DNA of 64,000 bases. Origin: Lentisphaerales bacterium. Its GTDB lineage: Bacteria > Verrucomicrobiota > Lentisphaeria > Lentisphaerales > Lentisphaeraceae. The notes beneath the pieces are model-generated. The model searched no databases. It had not been told where the DNA came from and saw only the letters and a program-made list of their open reading frames with translations. The first letter of the stretch is position 1. The number at the start of each line of letters is the position of its first letter. Below are positions 8,480-17,491 of this stretch, one piece after another. The stretch covers positions 59,481 to 123,480 of the forward strand of contig JAKVBD010000007.1 of assembly GCA_022446985.1 (NCBI GenBank), given 5' to 3'. The translations under genes and the position numbers were made by a program.

Positions 8480-8828
8480 AAACTATAAAGTTGGCTAGTC
8501 AATTCTAAAGTGTCAATAGTTGCCTTTACAGATCTAAGCTATCACAACTAAGCGTCATACTTTGTTTTCAATCACAATCCAATACCATGATAGTATACTC
8601 CTTCTAGAGGCTTCTAAAGCCCATATTTAGTCCCAATAGAGTCCATATTATCCCTTAAAAACCCCAAATATATAGTAAACTATAACTTACTTTAGTAAAC
8701 TAAACTTATATGAAAAAGCCTCAAAAACACCACTAAAAAGACAATAATTATCAAATATTAAATATAAAACTAAGATAAATGTTAATATAATTAAAACTAA
8801 TACAAACTAGATTAAACTATAGTATAGT
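8480..8828 (+). promoter_or_regulatory. Centromere-like array of AAACTA boxes upstream of tubR/tubZ-like genes
   Basis: The 667-base gap 8230-8896 has no gene and is very AT-rich. AAACTA occurs in the same orientation at 8480, 8677, 8697, 8767, 8794, 8804 and 8814. Several spacings are close to whole helical turns (20, 70, 10, 10 bp). TAGTAAACTA occurs twice, at 8673-8682 and 8693-8702, and a 13-bp palindrome ACTATAGTATAGT lies at 8816-8828. TubZRC systems place iterated TubR-binding sites (tubC) directly upstream of tubR, which also autoregulates from there. That this array is tubC or an operator is inference from position and pattern. Confidence 0.45.
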
Positions 8829-8896
8829 ATTAAACAATTAACTAAAATAGATTTTTCTGGAAATACATTTAGAAAAAGTATAAGCTGGTATATCTT

Positions 8897-9226
8897 ATGA
8901 GTATGAATGAACTATTTGAAAAACAGATAGCGGAATTGCAGAGAGCCCATTTCCTGGTTCTCTACTGGACGACTGTCGCTGAAGATAAGAAAATAAAATA
9001 CAACATAACAAATGTATTTGATGATTTAAAAAATCTGAAAGTGACAAGAACTAAACAAAGTGCAGTCGCCTATGTCGAGACATTAAAGACATTGTGCTTT
9101 ATAGCGATCCGCGAAGAGAGTAATAGAAAGAATCTATATCTCTCTAATTATGGTGCTCAAGCACTTGAGAAATTAATAATTTCGAAAAAATATGAACCAG
9201 AGAAATCTAATTATTTAGAGGGTTAA
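8897..9226 (+). CDS. Small winged-helix protein, TubR-like partition adaptor candidate
   Basis: A 109-residue protein with no signal peptide. A helical N-terminus (FEKQIAELQRAHFLVLYWTTVAE) is followed by a winged-helix pattern: helix around 36-46, recognition-helix candidate TRTKQSAVAYVETLKTL (50-66), then a beta wing FIAIREESNRKNLYLSN (68-84) and a closing helix YGAQALEKLI. Size, fold and position match TubR, which binds tubC iterons and links them to TubZ filaments. Sequence identity to known TubR cannot be judged by eye. It is 3 bases from the tubulin-like gene, so they are certainly co-transcribed. The start ATG lacks a strong ribosome site; ATG 8903 is the alternative. Confidence 0.55.
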   Translation: MSMNELFEKQIAELQRAHFLVLYWTTVAEDKKIKYNITNVFDDLKNLKVTRTKQSAVAYVETLKTLCFIAIREESNRKNLYLSNYGAQALEKLIISKKYEPEKSNYLEG

Positions 9227-9229
9227 TAT

Positions 9230-10330
9230 ATGGCTATTGGAATAGGCGGAGCAGGCGGTAAGATTGCTTCATTAATGAGTCCAAACAGTGTAGCAGTTAA
9301 TGTGTCAGAAACAGAACTGTCCAAAACAAATGCAGCAGAGAAAATTCTCGCTTTTGCACACACTGAAAGAGGTCAATTGAAAGGTTCCAAAAAAGATCCT
9401 TCTATTGGTAAATCATCATTCAATTCTATAAGAGCTCAGATACTTGAAGCAATCCAGGGAAATATGGTTATTTCCTCAAGTGGTGGTGGTACTGGTAACG
9501 GTATAACATCTCAGATATTAGACGTTATAGCTACGTACGATAATATACCGGATATACGCAAAACAGAATTTGCTGTCATCCTACCATATGCACCAAGAGA
9601 ATCACAAGAATTCATCGTCAACACTTTAGAGTTCCTAAAAGGACCATTGTCTAACGCTCTGGATTCAACAAATACAGGTAACCTTTTCCTCTTTTCAAAT
9701 AAGATGAAATTCGAACAGAGAATTGCTGAAGAGAAGTATAATCAGATGATTGTAGAGTCTCTTAAAAAATTTGAAGGCATTCCTAAGAAAGGTGATACCT
9801 GTGAACTTCTGGAAGGTCACATAGACCATGAAGATTTTGCGGCTTACAGATCAAAATCTTTCTTTAATAACTTCTGTTATTTTGACTATGATCCGGAGAG
9901 ATACTTTGGCGATCAATTAAGCGAAAATGCCAACCCGCTTCTGCTACCAGGTGAAACACCGATTGAAGCTTTGTTCTTGCTGGAAGTACCAGCAGATTAT
10001 GATCACACTGTGTTCTACAACATCCTGGATCACTTCTCTTCAATAAAAGTAGCACCAATGTACAGCGTCGTTAGAAACCCATCCTTACAAAAGCCATTTG
10101 TAACTGTTTCTACACTCTACTCAAGAAAGCCAATGGAACTTGTGAATGATTTCAACAGAATCTCTGATGAAAGCACACAGGCTAAGATTGATAAATCACT
10201 AGAGCAATACGTCGAATTTGAGACTATGAATGTAACTCTACAGGAAGAAGCTCAAAAAGTTGCTCATGAAAAAGGTCAAAATACAGATGAAATCATCTCA
10301 GTCCTTAAGAGACTTGGAAAATTAAAGTAA
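9230..10330 (+). CDS. Tubulin/FtsZ-superfamily GTPase, TubZ-like
   Basis: The 366-residue protein carries the nucleotide-binding loops of the tubulin superfamily: T1 GIGGAGGK (4-11), and the T4 tubulin signature SGGGTGNG (84-91). A candidate T7 catalytic loop GHIDHEDF (196-203) supplies the acidic residues that trigger GTP hydrolysis in the neighbouring subunit. It is not the cell-division FtsZ: the conserved FtsZ core around T1-T4 (GIGGGGxNAV, GMGGGTGTGAAP) is not followed, there is no C-terminal FtsA/ZipA peptide, and it lies outside a division cluster. The C-terminus is a charged helix (QYVEFETMNVTLQEEAQKVAHEK) as in TubZ. It forms an operon with the winged-helix gene 3 bases upstream (TAGAGGG site at 9216-9222) and ends in a terminator. 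Inferred role: filament-forming motor of a type III DNA-partition system. Confidence 0.7.
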   Translation: MAIGIGGAGGKIASLMSPNSVAVNVSETELSKTNAAEKILAFAHTERGQLKGSKKDPSIGKSSFNSIRAQILEAIQGNMVISSSGGGTGNGITSQILDVIATYDNIPDIRKTEFAVILPYAPRESQEFIVNTLEFLKGPLSNALDSTNTGNLFLFSNKMKFEQRIAEEKYNQMIVESLKKFEGIPKKGDTCELLEGHIDHEDFAAYRSKSFFNNFCYFDYDPERYFGDQLSENANPLLLPGETPIEALFLLEVPADYDHTVFYNILDHFSSIKVAPMYSVVRNPSLQKPFVTVSTLYSRKPMELVNDFNRISDESTQAKIDKSLEQYVEFETMNVTLQEEAQKVAHEKGQNTDEIISVLKRLGKLK

Positions 10331-10350
10331 ATCTGTAGATACCCCTTATA

Positions 10351-10392
10351 AAAACCGGCCTCAGGTGTATAATTTTCCTGAACCGGTTTTTT
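10351..10392 (+). terminator. Rho-independent terminator of the TubZ-like operon
   Basis: AAAACCGG (10351-10358) pairs with CCGGTTTT (10383-10390), with an inner TCAGG/CCTGA pair, and a T-run ends the stem. The next gene's ATG (10397) is only five bases beyond it. Confidence 0.8.
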
Positions 10393-10396
10393 ATTT

Positions 10397-12949
10397 ATGA
10401 AGAAATTTACACAGCATTTAGCAACAACATGTATTCTTGGACTTAGCTCCTACACTAGTATATCCGCTCAGCAGAAAAATCCTGCCGATGACATACTAAA
10501 CCAATCACGTGCATTAGTTGAACAGCGGGACTACGACAAAGCTAAACTTTCGTTAAATCTCTACCAAAAATATGTTGAGAAACAACCAGCGAAATGGCTA
10601 TATGCCCAGGCAGAACTTATCAAAATTTATCTTGATGAGAATAACAAGGCAATAGCCAAGACACTGTTCTTAGAAGCAGATAAGCTCATCACTCAATCTA
10701 AACTGGAAAAGGCCAGAGAAAGCCAGCAAATCAAACTTCTCAAAAGCCAGTACTACCGACTGCAAAATGACTTTGAAAACAGTAATAATATTCTGCAAGA
10801 ATTAATCAAATTATATGACGATGCAGAAGCTGAAACTCTACTGCTGAATAACTATGCAGATGAAGCTCTTGTTAATCGTCTGCTCTTCCAAAAAAACATA
10901 GACTTGAAATCATTAGATAATGAAATCATTGCCTACGAAATGAGCTTGCTCAAAAACCCGATTGAAGTCATACGCCTCAAAAATAAACTGAGCCTGCTTA
11001 AAAATCAGGATAAAAATACCCTCAACGAATTCAATAAGCTTAAAGAACTTTGGATTCAAAGAGACGAATACGCACTCTTGTTGATCTACCTCAATACTGC
11101 CCTCACAAATGAAGTGAAAGCCTTAAGTTTATGGGAAGAAAATAAAGCCATTATTGATATACGCAGCCATCCTGCGACAATTGCAATTTTGAGTAAACTT
11201 GCAGAAAGTGTTCACAGTTTCAATAAAGAAAAATCTGATCAACTCATAAAAGCCTGCCAGCTGATGATTAGAAATGCCAATGATCTTGCACAGATTACCG
11301 AGACAGAAGTCAATCTTCTCATCAAAGAGAATAAAATCGATGATGCTTCTACAATAGTCAAGAACTTCCTCAAAAATAATCCAATAGTGCATAATGCAAC
11401 GTCCTTAAAAGTATCAATATGCCTAGCCTTCATTAACTCAAACAATCTGCAGCAGGCAGGTGAAGTATTTGCTCAAATTGACCCTAAGGCGCCAATGCCG
11501 GCTGCTTTGAAAAGTAAAGTTAATTTCATCAATGCCAGCCTTCTGCAGCAGGCAGGTAAAGTCCAGGAAGCTGCTGCTTTGTTTTTACGTGTCGGGCAAA
11601 CTTCACACGACAAAGAGCTCATCATATCTTCCCTCTATAAAGCCGGTATGGCATTTGAAAATACAGGACAATTTAAAAGTGCTGTTATTGCCTACAAGCA
11701 ATTAATCGAGCAACGCCGCCATTCTCTGACTTCTGCGGCTTTCCATAGGCTCTACAAAGCCCAGGCGGCGGATAAAGAATTTAAAGGTGCTCTAGAGACC
11801 ATCGACACAATCATCAAAACAAGTCCAACGCCTGAACTCAAAGAACACGCACTCTATGACAAAGGGCACATTCTTATGCAAGATGGCGACACTCAAAACG
11901 CCATAAAAGCATTTTATGACTTTGCCACTGTATATCCTAAGGACAACCGCAGCGCTCAAATGCTCTTCGAAGTTTATAAAATACAGAAAAGTGTCAATAA
12001 AGATCTTCTTGAGGCTGCTTCCACTCTGGATGACATAATCGTCAAAGCTAAAGAGATTTCGCCCAATGTGTATGCGCGTTCCTTACATCAACGCGCCCTG
12101 CTCTATCAATTTTCTGGCGACCCTCGCAAAAGCATTACTCTGTGGGAGCAATTCCTCGACTTCACCCGTAAAATACAGCACCCTCTGGCCGGCGAAGTAA
12201 AGCTACAATTAGCTGCTGCTTATCAAAACTCGCTGGAGCCAAACCACTCTGCTGCCGCCAGCGTCTATGCCGACATCATCAGTAAGACTCAAAATCCAGA
12301 ATACCTGGAAGTTGCTTTCACCAATCTCGCAAGTCTTGAGAAAAACAATGAAGTCTTAGAGAAGGCCATCATTCAAATAGTCAATGAAAAGCAAAGTTTG
12401 TCCGCTGCTCTGATGACAGTTATAATCGACTGGATGCACAAAGCCGACCTAAATAAAAACTCTGAACTACTAACCCGAATTAATACCCAATTAAGAGCCA
12501 AAACCAGTCAAGAAAATGGTTTAGATAGCTTCTGGAGCGCTCAGAACTTCTATTTCGAAGGGAAACTGACCAAAGATAAAGAACAGAGCTCAGAAGCCTT
12601 TAAAACGGCCTTAACTGATCTACAAAGCAGCCAACTTGACTATGTGACAATTGCCAAACTCAAGATTCAAATCTTCGCAGCCCTCCAACAAACCTCACAT
12701 AGGCTCGATGAATACCTGAATCTTATTTATCATTTTCAAGAACATATGGCTCAGGATAACTATGCTGATTGGCAGTATTTCTACGATGCCTGTGTCGAAT
12801 CTGTAAAAATCTTAAAAAGTCAAAATAACTTTCAAGGCATCAGCTCACTTCGTCAACGCCTGATAAACTCTCAGCTTCCAGAACACGAGAAAATCATCCA
12901 GCTAATAGACGATTCCATGAAAGTTACTGTGGAGAAAAAAAAGAAGTGA
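10397..12949 (+). CDS. Exported tetratricopeptide-repeat protein
   Basis: The 850-residue protein starts with a signal peptide (about 1-24, ending SISA|QQK). The rest is helical repeats; clear TPR-type units include AALFLRVGQTSHDKELIISSLYKAG, the following KSAVIAYKQLIEQRRHS, and ALYDKGHILMQDGDTQNAIKAFYDFATVYPKD. It probably acts as a periplasmic or outer-membrane scaffold, but no partner can be named. The start codon follows a terminator T-run and has no Shine-Dalgarno sequence; the signal peptide nevertheless supports this start. Its stop overlaps the GTG start of the next TPR gene (GTGA), so the pair is translationally coupled. Confidence 0.8.
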   Translation: MKKFTQHLATTCILGLSSYTSISAQQKNPADDILNQSRALVEQRDYDKAKLSLNLYQKYVEKQPAKWLYAQAELIKIYLDENNKAIAKTLFLEADKLITQSKLEKARESQQIKLLKSQYYRLQNDFENSNNILQELIKLYDDAEAETLLLNNYADEALVNRLLFQKNIDLKSLDNEIIAYEMSLLKNPIEVIRLKNKLSLLKNQDKNTLNEFNKLKELWIQRDEYALLLIYLNTALTNEVKALSLWEENKAIIDIRSHPATIAILSKLAESVHSFNKEKSDQLIKACQLMIRNANDLAQITETEVNLLIKENKIDDASTIVKNFLKNNPIVHNATSLKVSICLAFINSNNLQQAGEVFAQIDPKAPMPAALKSKVNFINASLLQQAGKVQEAAALFLRVGQTSHDKELIISSLYKAGMAFENTGQFKSAVIAYKQLIEQRRHSLTSAAFHRLYKAQAADKEFKGALETIDTIIKTSPTPELKEHALYDKGHILMQDGDTQNAIKAFYDFATVYPKDNRSAQMLFEVYKIQKSVNKDLLEAASTLDDIIVKAKEISPNVYARSLHQRALLYQFSGDPRKSITLWEQFLDFTRKIQHPLAGEVKLQLAAAYQNSLEPNHSAAASVYADIISKTQNPEYLEVAFTNLASLEKNNEVLEKAIIQIVNEKQSLSAALMTVIIDWMHKADLNKNSELLTRINTQLRAKTSQENGLDSFWSAQNFYFEGKLTKDKEQSSEAFKTALTDLQSSQLDYVTIAKLKIQIFAALQQTSHRLDEYLNLIYHFQEHMAQDNYADWQYFYDACVESVKILKSQNNFQGISSLRQRLINSQLPEHEKIIQLIDDSMKVTVEKKKK

Positions 12950-15585
12950 AATTTAAACAGCTACTATCAGCAGGCTTATTTCTTTGCAGCACTCTCCTTT
13001 TAGCTCAAAGTGACAATGGACTGTTTAAAGGTGACCAGGCTTTAACGGACGGTTTTCACAGCAAAGCCTGGGAATTCTATAAAACCGCCTATAGCCAATC
13101 ATCTCCCGAAGAAAAAACGACACTGCTCAAACGCCTTTCCTTGGCTGCTGTAAAGGCCGGGAAAGAAGCTGAGACTATTGTCGAAATGAATAGGTTTCTT
13201 AATAACTCAGAAAGCACTAAAATCGAAATGTCACTGCTGGCAGGGATCTATCTCAGCAAGTGTAATCTTGAACTCCAGTTGAAACTTTATGGCGAAGCTG
13301 TCCAAAGCTGTAATACAGTCTTGGAAAAACCGGAAAAACTGCCTGAAAGTACTCTCAAAAATGCCCTGGACTTTGCCGTCTACTCACTCACTAAAGCCGG
13401 AGAATTACAGAATGCTTCTGAACTGATTGAAAAGCACCTCAAGTCCTTTGCAGATGTCATTAAGGCAGAACAGCAAAATGCCAGGCTCAAGATTCTTCTC
13501 GGTGAATATATAAATGCCATCAGTATTCTCGATAAGTACAAAGACTCCAAAGATGCCTTTACAGCATTCCTGAGATTCTGGGCTTACTTCAAAGCCAACG
13601 AGACAGAAAGAGCAATGACGATTTTTAAAGAAGAGATTTCCAAACTGGAGAGTTCTCCAGATCCGGTTTTCACAGCAGTGCTCATCAAATTTGCCGAAAG
13701 TATATACGTCAAACAGATAATTGAGAGTACCCAAGTTCTGGATATAGCTTACACACTGGAACAGAATTCAGATACCAAAGCTCACATCATTCTGAAAAGA
13801 GCCGAACTCCTCATAAAGGCCAAGCGTGATGACGATGCCATCAAGACTCTCCACAGCTTCGAAAAAGTTTACCCTAAGTCAAATAAAATTTTGGCTGTTT
13901 ACCTGCAGCTAGCCGAGCTTTATGCAAATAAAAATACCCCTGAAACTCTGAGTCAGGCTGAAAAGTACTTGAGCTCCATCATTGATAATGATGCTAAGAC
14001 AAACTCACAACATGTAGAAGCCCTTCTAAATCGAGGCACTACCAGGCTGAAAAGTCTAAAGTATAAGGAGGCATCCGAAGATTTTACACTGGCGGCTTCC
14101 ACTGCAGCAGTTTACAAAATGCCGCTAAAAGAGATTTCATACTCTGTCTATATGGCGGGCCTTTCACAGTACATCAACGGATCTACAAATAGGAACTTTG
14201 AGTTATTGAGTAAAGCTGCAGAGCACTTTAAGAAGGTAATCGAGTACAACTCCGGTTTTGTTGAACAGGCCTTCATCATGAGAGCTGTTTCTCTTCGCAA
14301 AGCTGAAAAGTGGAGCGAAGCGGTTGATGTCTTAGAAGCGATGCTCACCCGCTTCCCCAAAAACGACGAAGCTCACTACCTTCTGGGACTCTCAAGATTA
14401 TCGTCTGGTGATATCGTGAATGGCATTAAAACTATGGATAAATTCGTCTCCCAAAAACCTGATGATCCTCGGGCTCCTCAAGCTCTCTTAGAGTCACTAA
14501 GAGCGGCAATTTATGGCTTAGATAAGCGCCAGAGCTTTATGCAGTCCTTGGAGCTAATAGAAAAATTCGAAAGTTACAGTAAAAAATCTACTAAGACCGA
14601 AAACTACCAAAGTATTTCACCTGCTATTCTACACTTGAAAGCGATTCTACTCTGGAAGCAAAATCGGGGTGAAGATGCAGAAAAGAACTGGATTGCATTT
14701 TTAAATCTCTATCCAGAACACTTTCTGGCTATGGAAGTCAGACTGTGGCTTGCATTCAAAAAGATGCGAGAAATTCCAGCCAATATCGAGAGTGCGATCA
14801 CCTTCTATGTTGATGCCCTGGCGAAGCACAAAGATTCTCATTTAACCGGTTTTACCTTCTGGCAATTCAGTAAAGCACTCCATGAAAAAGGCAGTTACAG
14901 CGATTCTCTGGCAAAAATTAAATCTGCCGAAAACTTTTATCGCAAGCATATAAAGGAACCTGGAGCTCTGCGTAAATTGGCTGCAATCCTGTTCTTTACC
15001 GGAGAAGTTCACAGCAGCATGGGAAATCATTCTCAAGCAATCTCAGCCTACATTGAAGCACGGGAATTGGCCGCTGACGAAGATATAAAAACTGCTCTAA
15101 CTGGAAGAATTGGTGACTGTAACTTCGCTTTGGCCATAAAGATCTCAGACGATGAAAGCAAAAAAGACGACTTTGCAAAGCTTTTGAATCAAGCGGCTGA
15201 TGCATATGGTCAAATCTCTAAAACCGAAATCAACAGCGCTTTTGTCAAAGAACAGGCCCTTTATAAACTGGCGAAGTGCCATGAAACAGCTGGCTTAAAA
15301 GGTCCAAGGGAACCACAAAATGCCGAATTAGCCAAAGCTCTGGAGTACTACTGGGAACTCTTCTTCAGTCACAATGACAAACGCAAACAAGGCGTTCAGA
15401 CCAACTCCTACTACTTCTGCCGAACCGGCTACGACCTGGCCCGTTTACAGTTGATGTTCAGTGACCCTGACATTCGTTCTGCCATCAATACCTATAAAAT
15501 ACTGGCTGACAGTAAACTCCCGGGAACGGCTGAAGCCCGTATACTGGCCAAACAACTAACTGAAGTTTCAAATAGTAGAAAATAA
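12946..15585 (+). CDS. Second exported tetratricopeptide-repeat protein
   Basis: The 879-residue protein begins with GTG overlapping the preceding stop by four bases. It has a signal peptide (LLSAGLFLCSTLLLAQS, about 1-22) and many TPR-like helical hairpins, for example EASEDFTLAASTAAVYKMPL and KWSEAVDVLEAMLTRFPKNDEAHYLLG near the middle and GNHSQAISAYIEARELAAD near residue 700. No catalytic domain is visible. The overlap and similar design suggest the two TPR proteins work together, perhaps in an envelope complex; the envelope genes ispD and mreB follow. ispD starts two bases after its stop. Confidence 0.8.
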   Translation: MKFKQLLSAGLFLCSTLLLAQSDNGLFKGDQALTDGFHSKAWEFYKTAYSQSSPEEKTTLLKRLSLAAVKAGKEAETIVEMNRFLNNSESTKIEMSLLAGIYLSKCNLELQLKLYGEAVQSCNTVLEKPEKLPESTLKNALDFAVYSLTKAGELQNASELIEKHLKSFADVIKAEQQNARLKILLGEYINAISILDKYKDSKDAFTAFLRFWAYFKANETERAMTIFKEEISKLESSPDPVFTAVLIKFAESIYVKQIIESTQVLDIAYTLEQNSDTKAHIILKRAELLIKAKRDDDAIKTLHSFEKVYPKSNKILAVYLQLAELYANKNTPETLSQAEKYLSSIIDNDAKTNSQHVEALLNRGTTRLKSLKYKEASEDFTLAASTAAVYKMPLKEISYSVYMAGLSQYINGSTNRNFELLSKAAEHFKKVIEYNSGFVEQAFIMRAVSLRKAEKWSEAVDVLEAMLTRFPKNDEAHYLLGLSRLSSGDIVNGIKTMDKFVSQKPDDPRAPQALLESLRAAIYGLDKRQSFMQSLELIEKFESYSKKSTKTENYQSISPAILHLKAILLWKQNRGEDAEKNWIAFLNLYPEHFLAMEVRLWLAFKKMREIPANIESAITFYVDALAKHKDSHLTGFTFWQFSKALHEKGSYSDSLAKIKSAENFYRKHIKEPGALRKLAAILFFTGEVHSSMGNHSQAISAYIEARELAADEDIKTALTGRIGDCNFALAIKISDDESKKDDFAKLLNQAADAYGQISKTEINSAFVKEQALYKLAKCHETAGLKGPREPQNAELAKALEYYWELFFSHNDKRKQGVQTNSYYFCRTGYDLARLQLMFSDPDIRSAINTYKILADSKLPGTAEARILAKQLTEVSNSRK

Positions 15586-15587
15586 CC

Positions 15588-16244
15588 ATGCCTCATATAG
15601 AAGATCTCGGAATAGTCATCGTTGCCGGTGGCAGTAGCAGCCGTTTTGGTAAAGAAGACAAACTGTTAATTGATATCGACGGCATGCCTATTTTAGCTCA
15701 TTCAGTTAAAGCCTTTACAAGCCTGGTGCCTCCAGAGAATATAACAGTCGTTACTTCCGCAGGTCGTGAAGAAGAGCTCCAACAAGTCATAGAGAAGCAC
15801 TTAAATTTGACAGTGAGAACTGTTACCGGTGGAGTCAATCGCAGCGACTCATCACTCAATGGTATCAAAAGCCTGGCCTCCCTGCGCTATGCTGCCGTTC
15901 ACGATGCCGCCAGGCCATTTATCGACCCAAAAACTATCAAAGCCTGCTACGAGGCCTTAAAAAGCAAGGGAAGCGCTGTTTTAGCCCGTCCTGTAACTGA
16001 TACCATAAAAGTCGTCGACGACGCGAAGAAAGTGCTTTTAACGCCTCCCAGAGCCACTCTATGTGCAGCCGAAACTCCACAGATGTTTAAAACTGCAGAA
16101 TTGATCTCTGCCTATGAAAATGCTCCTGAAGATGGTACAGTCACTGACGAAGCCATGGCCATGGAAATTGCCGATCACAGTGTTTACTTGTTTTTACACG
16201 AAGGCGATAACCGTAAAATTACTTATTCAACAGACCTGAAATAA
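15588..16244 (+). CDS. ispD: 2-C-methyl-D-erythritol 4-phosphate cytidylyltransferase
   Basis: IspD transfers CMP from CTP to methylerythritol phosphate in the non-mevalonate isoprenoid pathway. The 218-residue protein shows the nucleotide-binding loop VAGGSSSRFGKEDK (12-25), AVHDAARPF (103-111), the RPVTDTIK block and the C-terminal EGDNRKITYSTDL. Length is typical. The gene is packed behind the TPR pair (two-base gap). A 170-base gap with a possible promoter separates it from mreB. Confidence 0.95.
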   Translation: MPHIEDLGIVIVAGGSSSRFGKEDKLLIDIDGMPILAHSVKAFTSLVPPENITVVTSAGREEELQQVIEKHLNLTVRTVTGGVNRSDSSLNGIKSLASLRYAAVHDAARPFIDPKTIKACYEALKSKGSAVLARPVTDTIKVVDDAKKVLLTPPRATLCAAETPQMFKTAELISAYENAPEDGTVTDEAMAMEIADHSVYLFLHEGDNRKITYSTDLK

Positions 16245-16295
16245 GCTTATTTTCGATACAACATTAAGCTTAAGCCAACTAAAATGAAAAGTTTA

Positions 16296-16327
16296 TTGAA
16301 CTGCTGTGGTTTATTTTAGTATATAAT
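16296..16327 (+). promoter_or_regulatory. Possible promoter of the mreB operon
   Basis: TATAAT at 16322-16327 is a perfect -10 element. The best -35 candidate, TTGAAC at 16296-16301, is 20 bp away, longer than the 16-18 bp optimum, so this is tentative. It would leave a leader of about 80 bases before mreB. Confidence 0.35.
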
Positions 16328-16414
16328 CTTTAAAAGATTGGAATTCGGGGTATCATTTAGAGAGTAATTCACGATCGGCGCCAATAGGAAATTTCAAAAT
16401 TAAGCACCTGCAAT

Positions 16415-17476
16415 ATGTTTTTTAAAAAATTTAGAACCTTCTTTACCAATGACATCGGTATCGACCTCGGGACGGCTAACAGCTTAGTCTACGTACGAGA
16501 TATGGGCATAGTTCTCAATGAGCCATCTGTTGTGGCTGTACACGCTGAGTCTAATAAAGCTCAAGCTGTTGGTATGGAAGCGAAACGCATGCTTGGTAGA
16601 ACTCCTGGCCATATCAAAGCCGTTCGTCCGATGAAAGACGGTGTTATTGCAGACTTTGAAATTACCGAAATCATGTTGCGTTACTTCATCAACAAAGTTC
16701 ACTCCAAGGCTAAATTGCGTCCGCCACGTGTTCTTATCGCCGTTCCATCCGGTATTACCGAAGTTGAATCTCGTGCAGTGAAAGAAAGTGCCCTTCGTGC
16801 CGGTGCCAGTGAAGTTCACACTATTCCAGAACCCATGGCAGCTGCTATTGGTGTTGGTCTACCAGTTGCTGAGCCAACCGGTAACATGATCGTCGATATC
16901 GGTGGGGGTACGACTGAAGTTGCCGTTATCTCTCTAGCCGGTATCGTTGAATCCCGCAGTTTGAAAGTCGGTGGTGACGAAATGGACCACTCTATCATTC
17001 AGCATATGAAGCGTGCTTACAGCTTAATGATCGGTGACCGTACAGCAGAAGAAATCAAAATCAAAATTGGCAGTGCCTACCCACTTGGAGAAGGCGAACT
17101 TACCATGGAGGTTAAAGGTCGTGACCAACTTGGGGGTCTTCCAAAAACGATCAGTATTACCAGTACTGAAATTCGCGAAGCTCTACAGGAGCCGGTAGCG
17201 TCAATCGTCGAAGCCGTCAGAGCGACTCTCGATCACTGTCCTCCAGAACTTTCTGCAGACCTTATCGACCACGGTATAGCTCTCGCTGGTGGTGGTTCTT
17301 TACTTAGAGGCCTCGACAAACTGATCTCTGAAGAAACCGGTCTGCCGGTTGCTATCGCCGAAGAACCTCTTATAGCCGTTGCTAACGGAACAGGCATTGC
17401 CCTTCAGGAAATGGACCTGCTGGCAAGAACTGCCAGTTCTTCAGCAAAACGCCAATCTAAACGCTTTTTCAACTAG
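16415..17476 (+). CDS. mreB: Rod-shape-determining actin homologue MreB
   Basis: MreB filaments direct lateral wall synthesis on the inner face of the cytoplasmic membrane. The 353-residue protein has the actin-fold nucleotide motifs: phosphate-1 IGIDLGTANSLVYV near the start, phosphate-2 MIVDIGGGTTEVAVIS, and the adenosine motif GIALAGGGSLLRGLD. The N-terminal MFFKKFRTFF is amphipathic and may bind membrane. It heads an envelope operon: plsY begins 15 bases after its stop, then gpsA, a YdjY-like gene and murA. No mreC, mreD or penicillin-binding-protein gene follows, unlike the usual mre cluster. No strong ribosome site precedes the ATG. Confidence 0.96.
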   Translation: MFFKKFRTFFTNDIGIDLGTANSLVYVRDMGIVLNEPSVVAVHAESNKAQAVGMEAKRMLGRTPGHIKAVRPMKDGVIADFEITEIMLRYFINKVHSKAKLRPPRVLIAVPSGITEVESRAVKESALRAGASEVHTIPEPMAAAIGVGLPVAEPTGNMIVDIGGGTTEVAVISLAGIVESRSLKVGGDEMDHSIIQHMKRAYSLMIGDRTAEEIKIKIGSAYPLGEGELTMEVKGRDQLGGLPKTISITSTEIREALQEPVASIVEAVRATLDHCPPELSADLIDHGIALAGGGSLLRGLDKLISEETGLPVAIAEEPLIAVANGTGIALQEMDLLARTASSSAKRQSKRFFN

Positions 17477-17491
17477 GAAGGCTTTACTTAC

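Noticed and set aside
8230..8896. The AT-rich region before the tubR-like gene as a replication origin
   Set aside because: TTATCCATG-like strings occur, but no DnaA box within one mismatch; the AAACTA array fits a partition site better.
9230..10330. The tubulin-like protein as the cell-division FtsZ
   Set aside because: T1 and T4 loops differ from the FtsZ consensus, the C-terminal partner-binding peptide is missing, and the neighbour is a winged-helix gene rather than ftsA or ftsQ.
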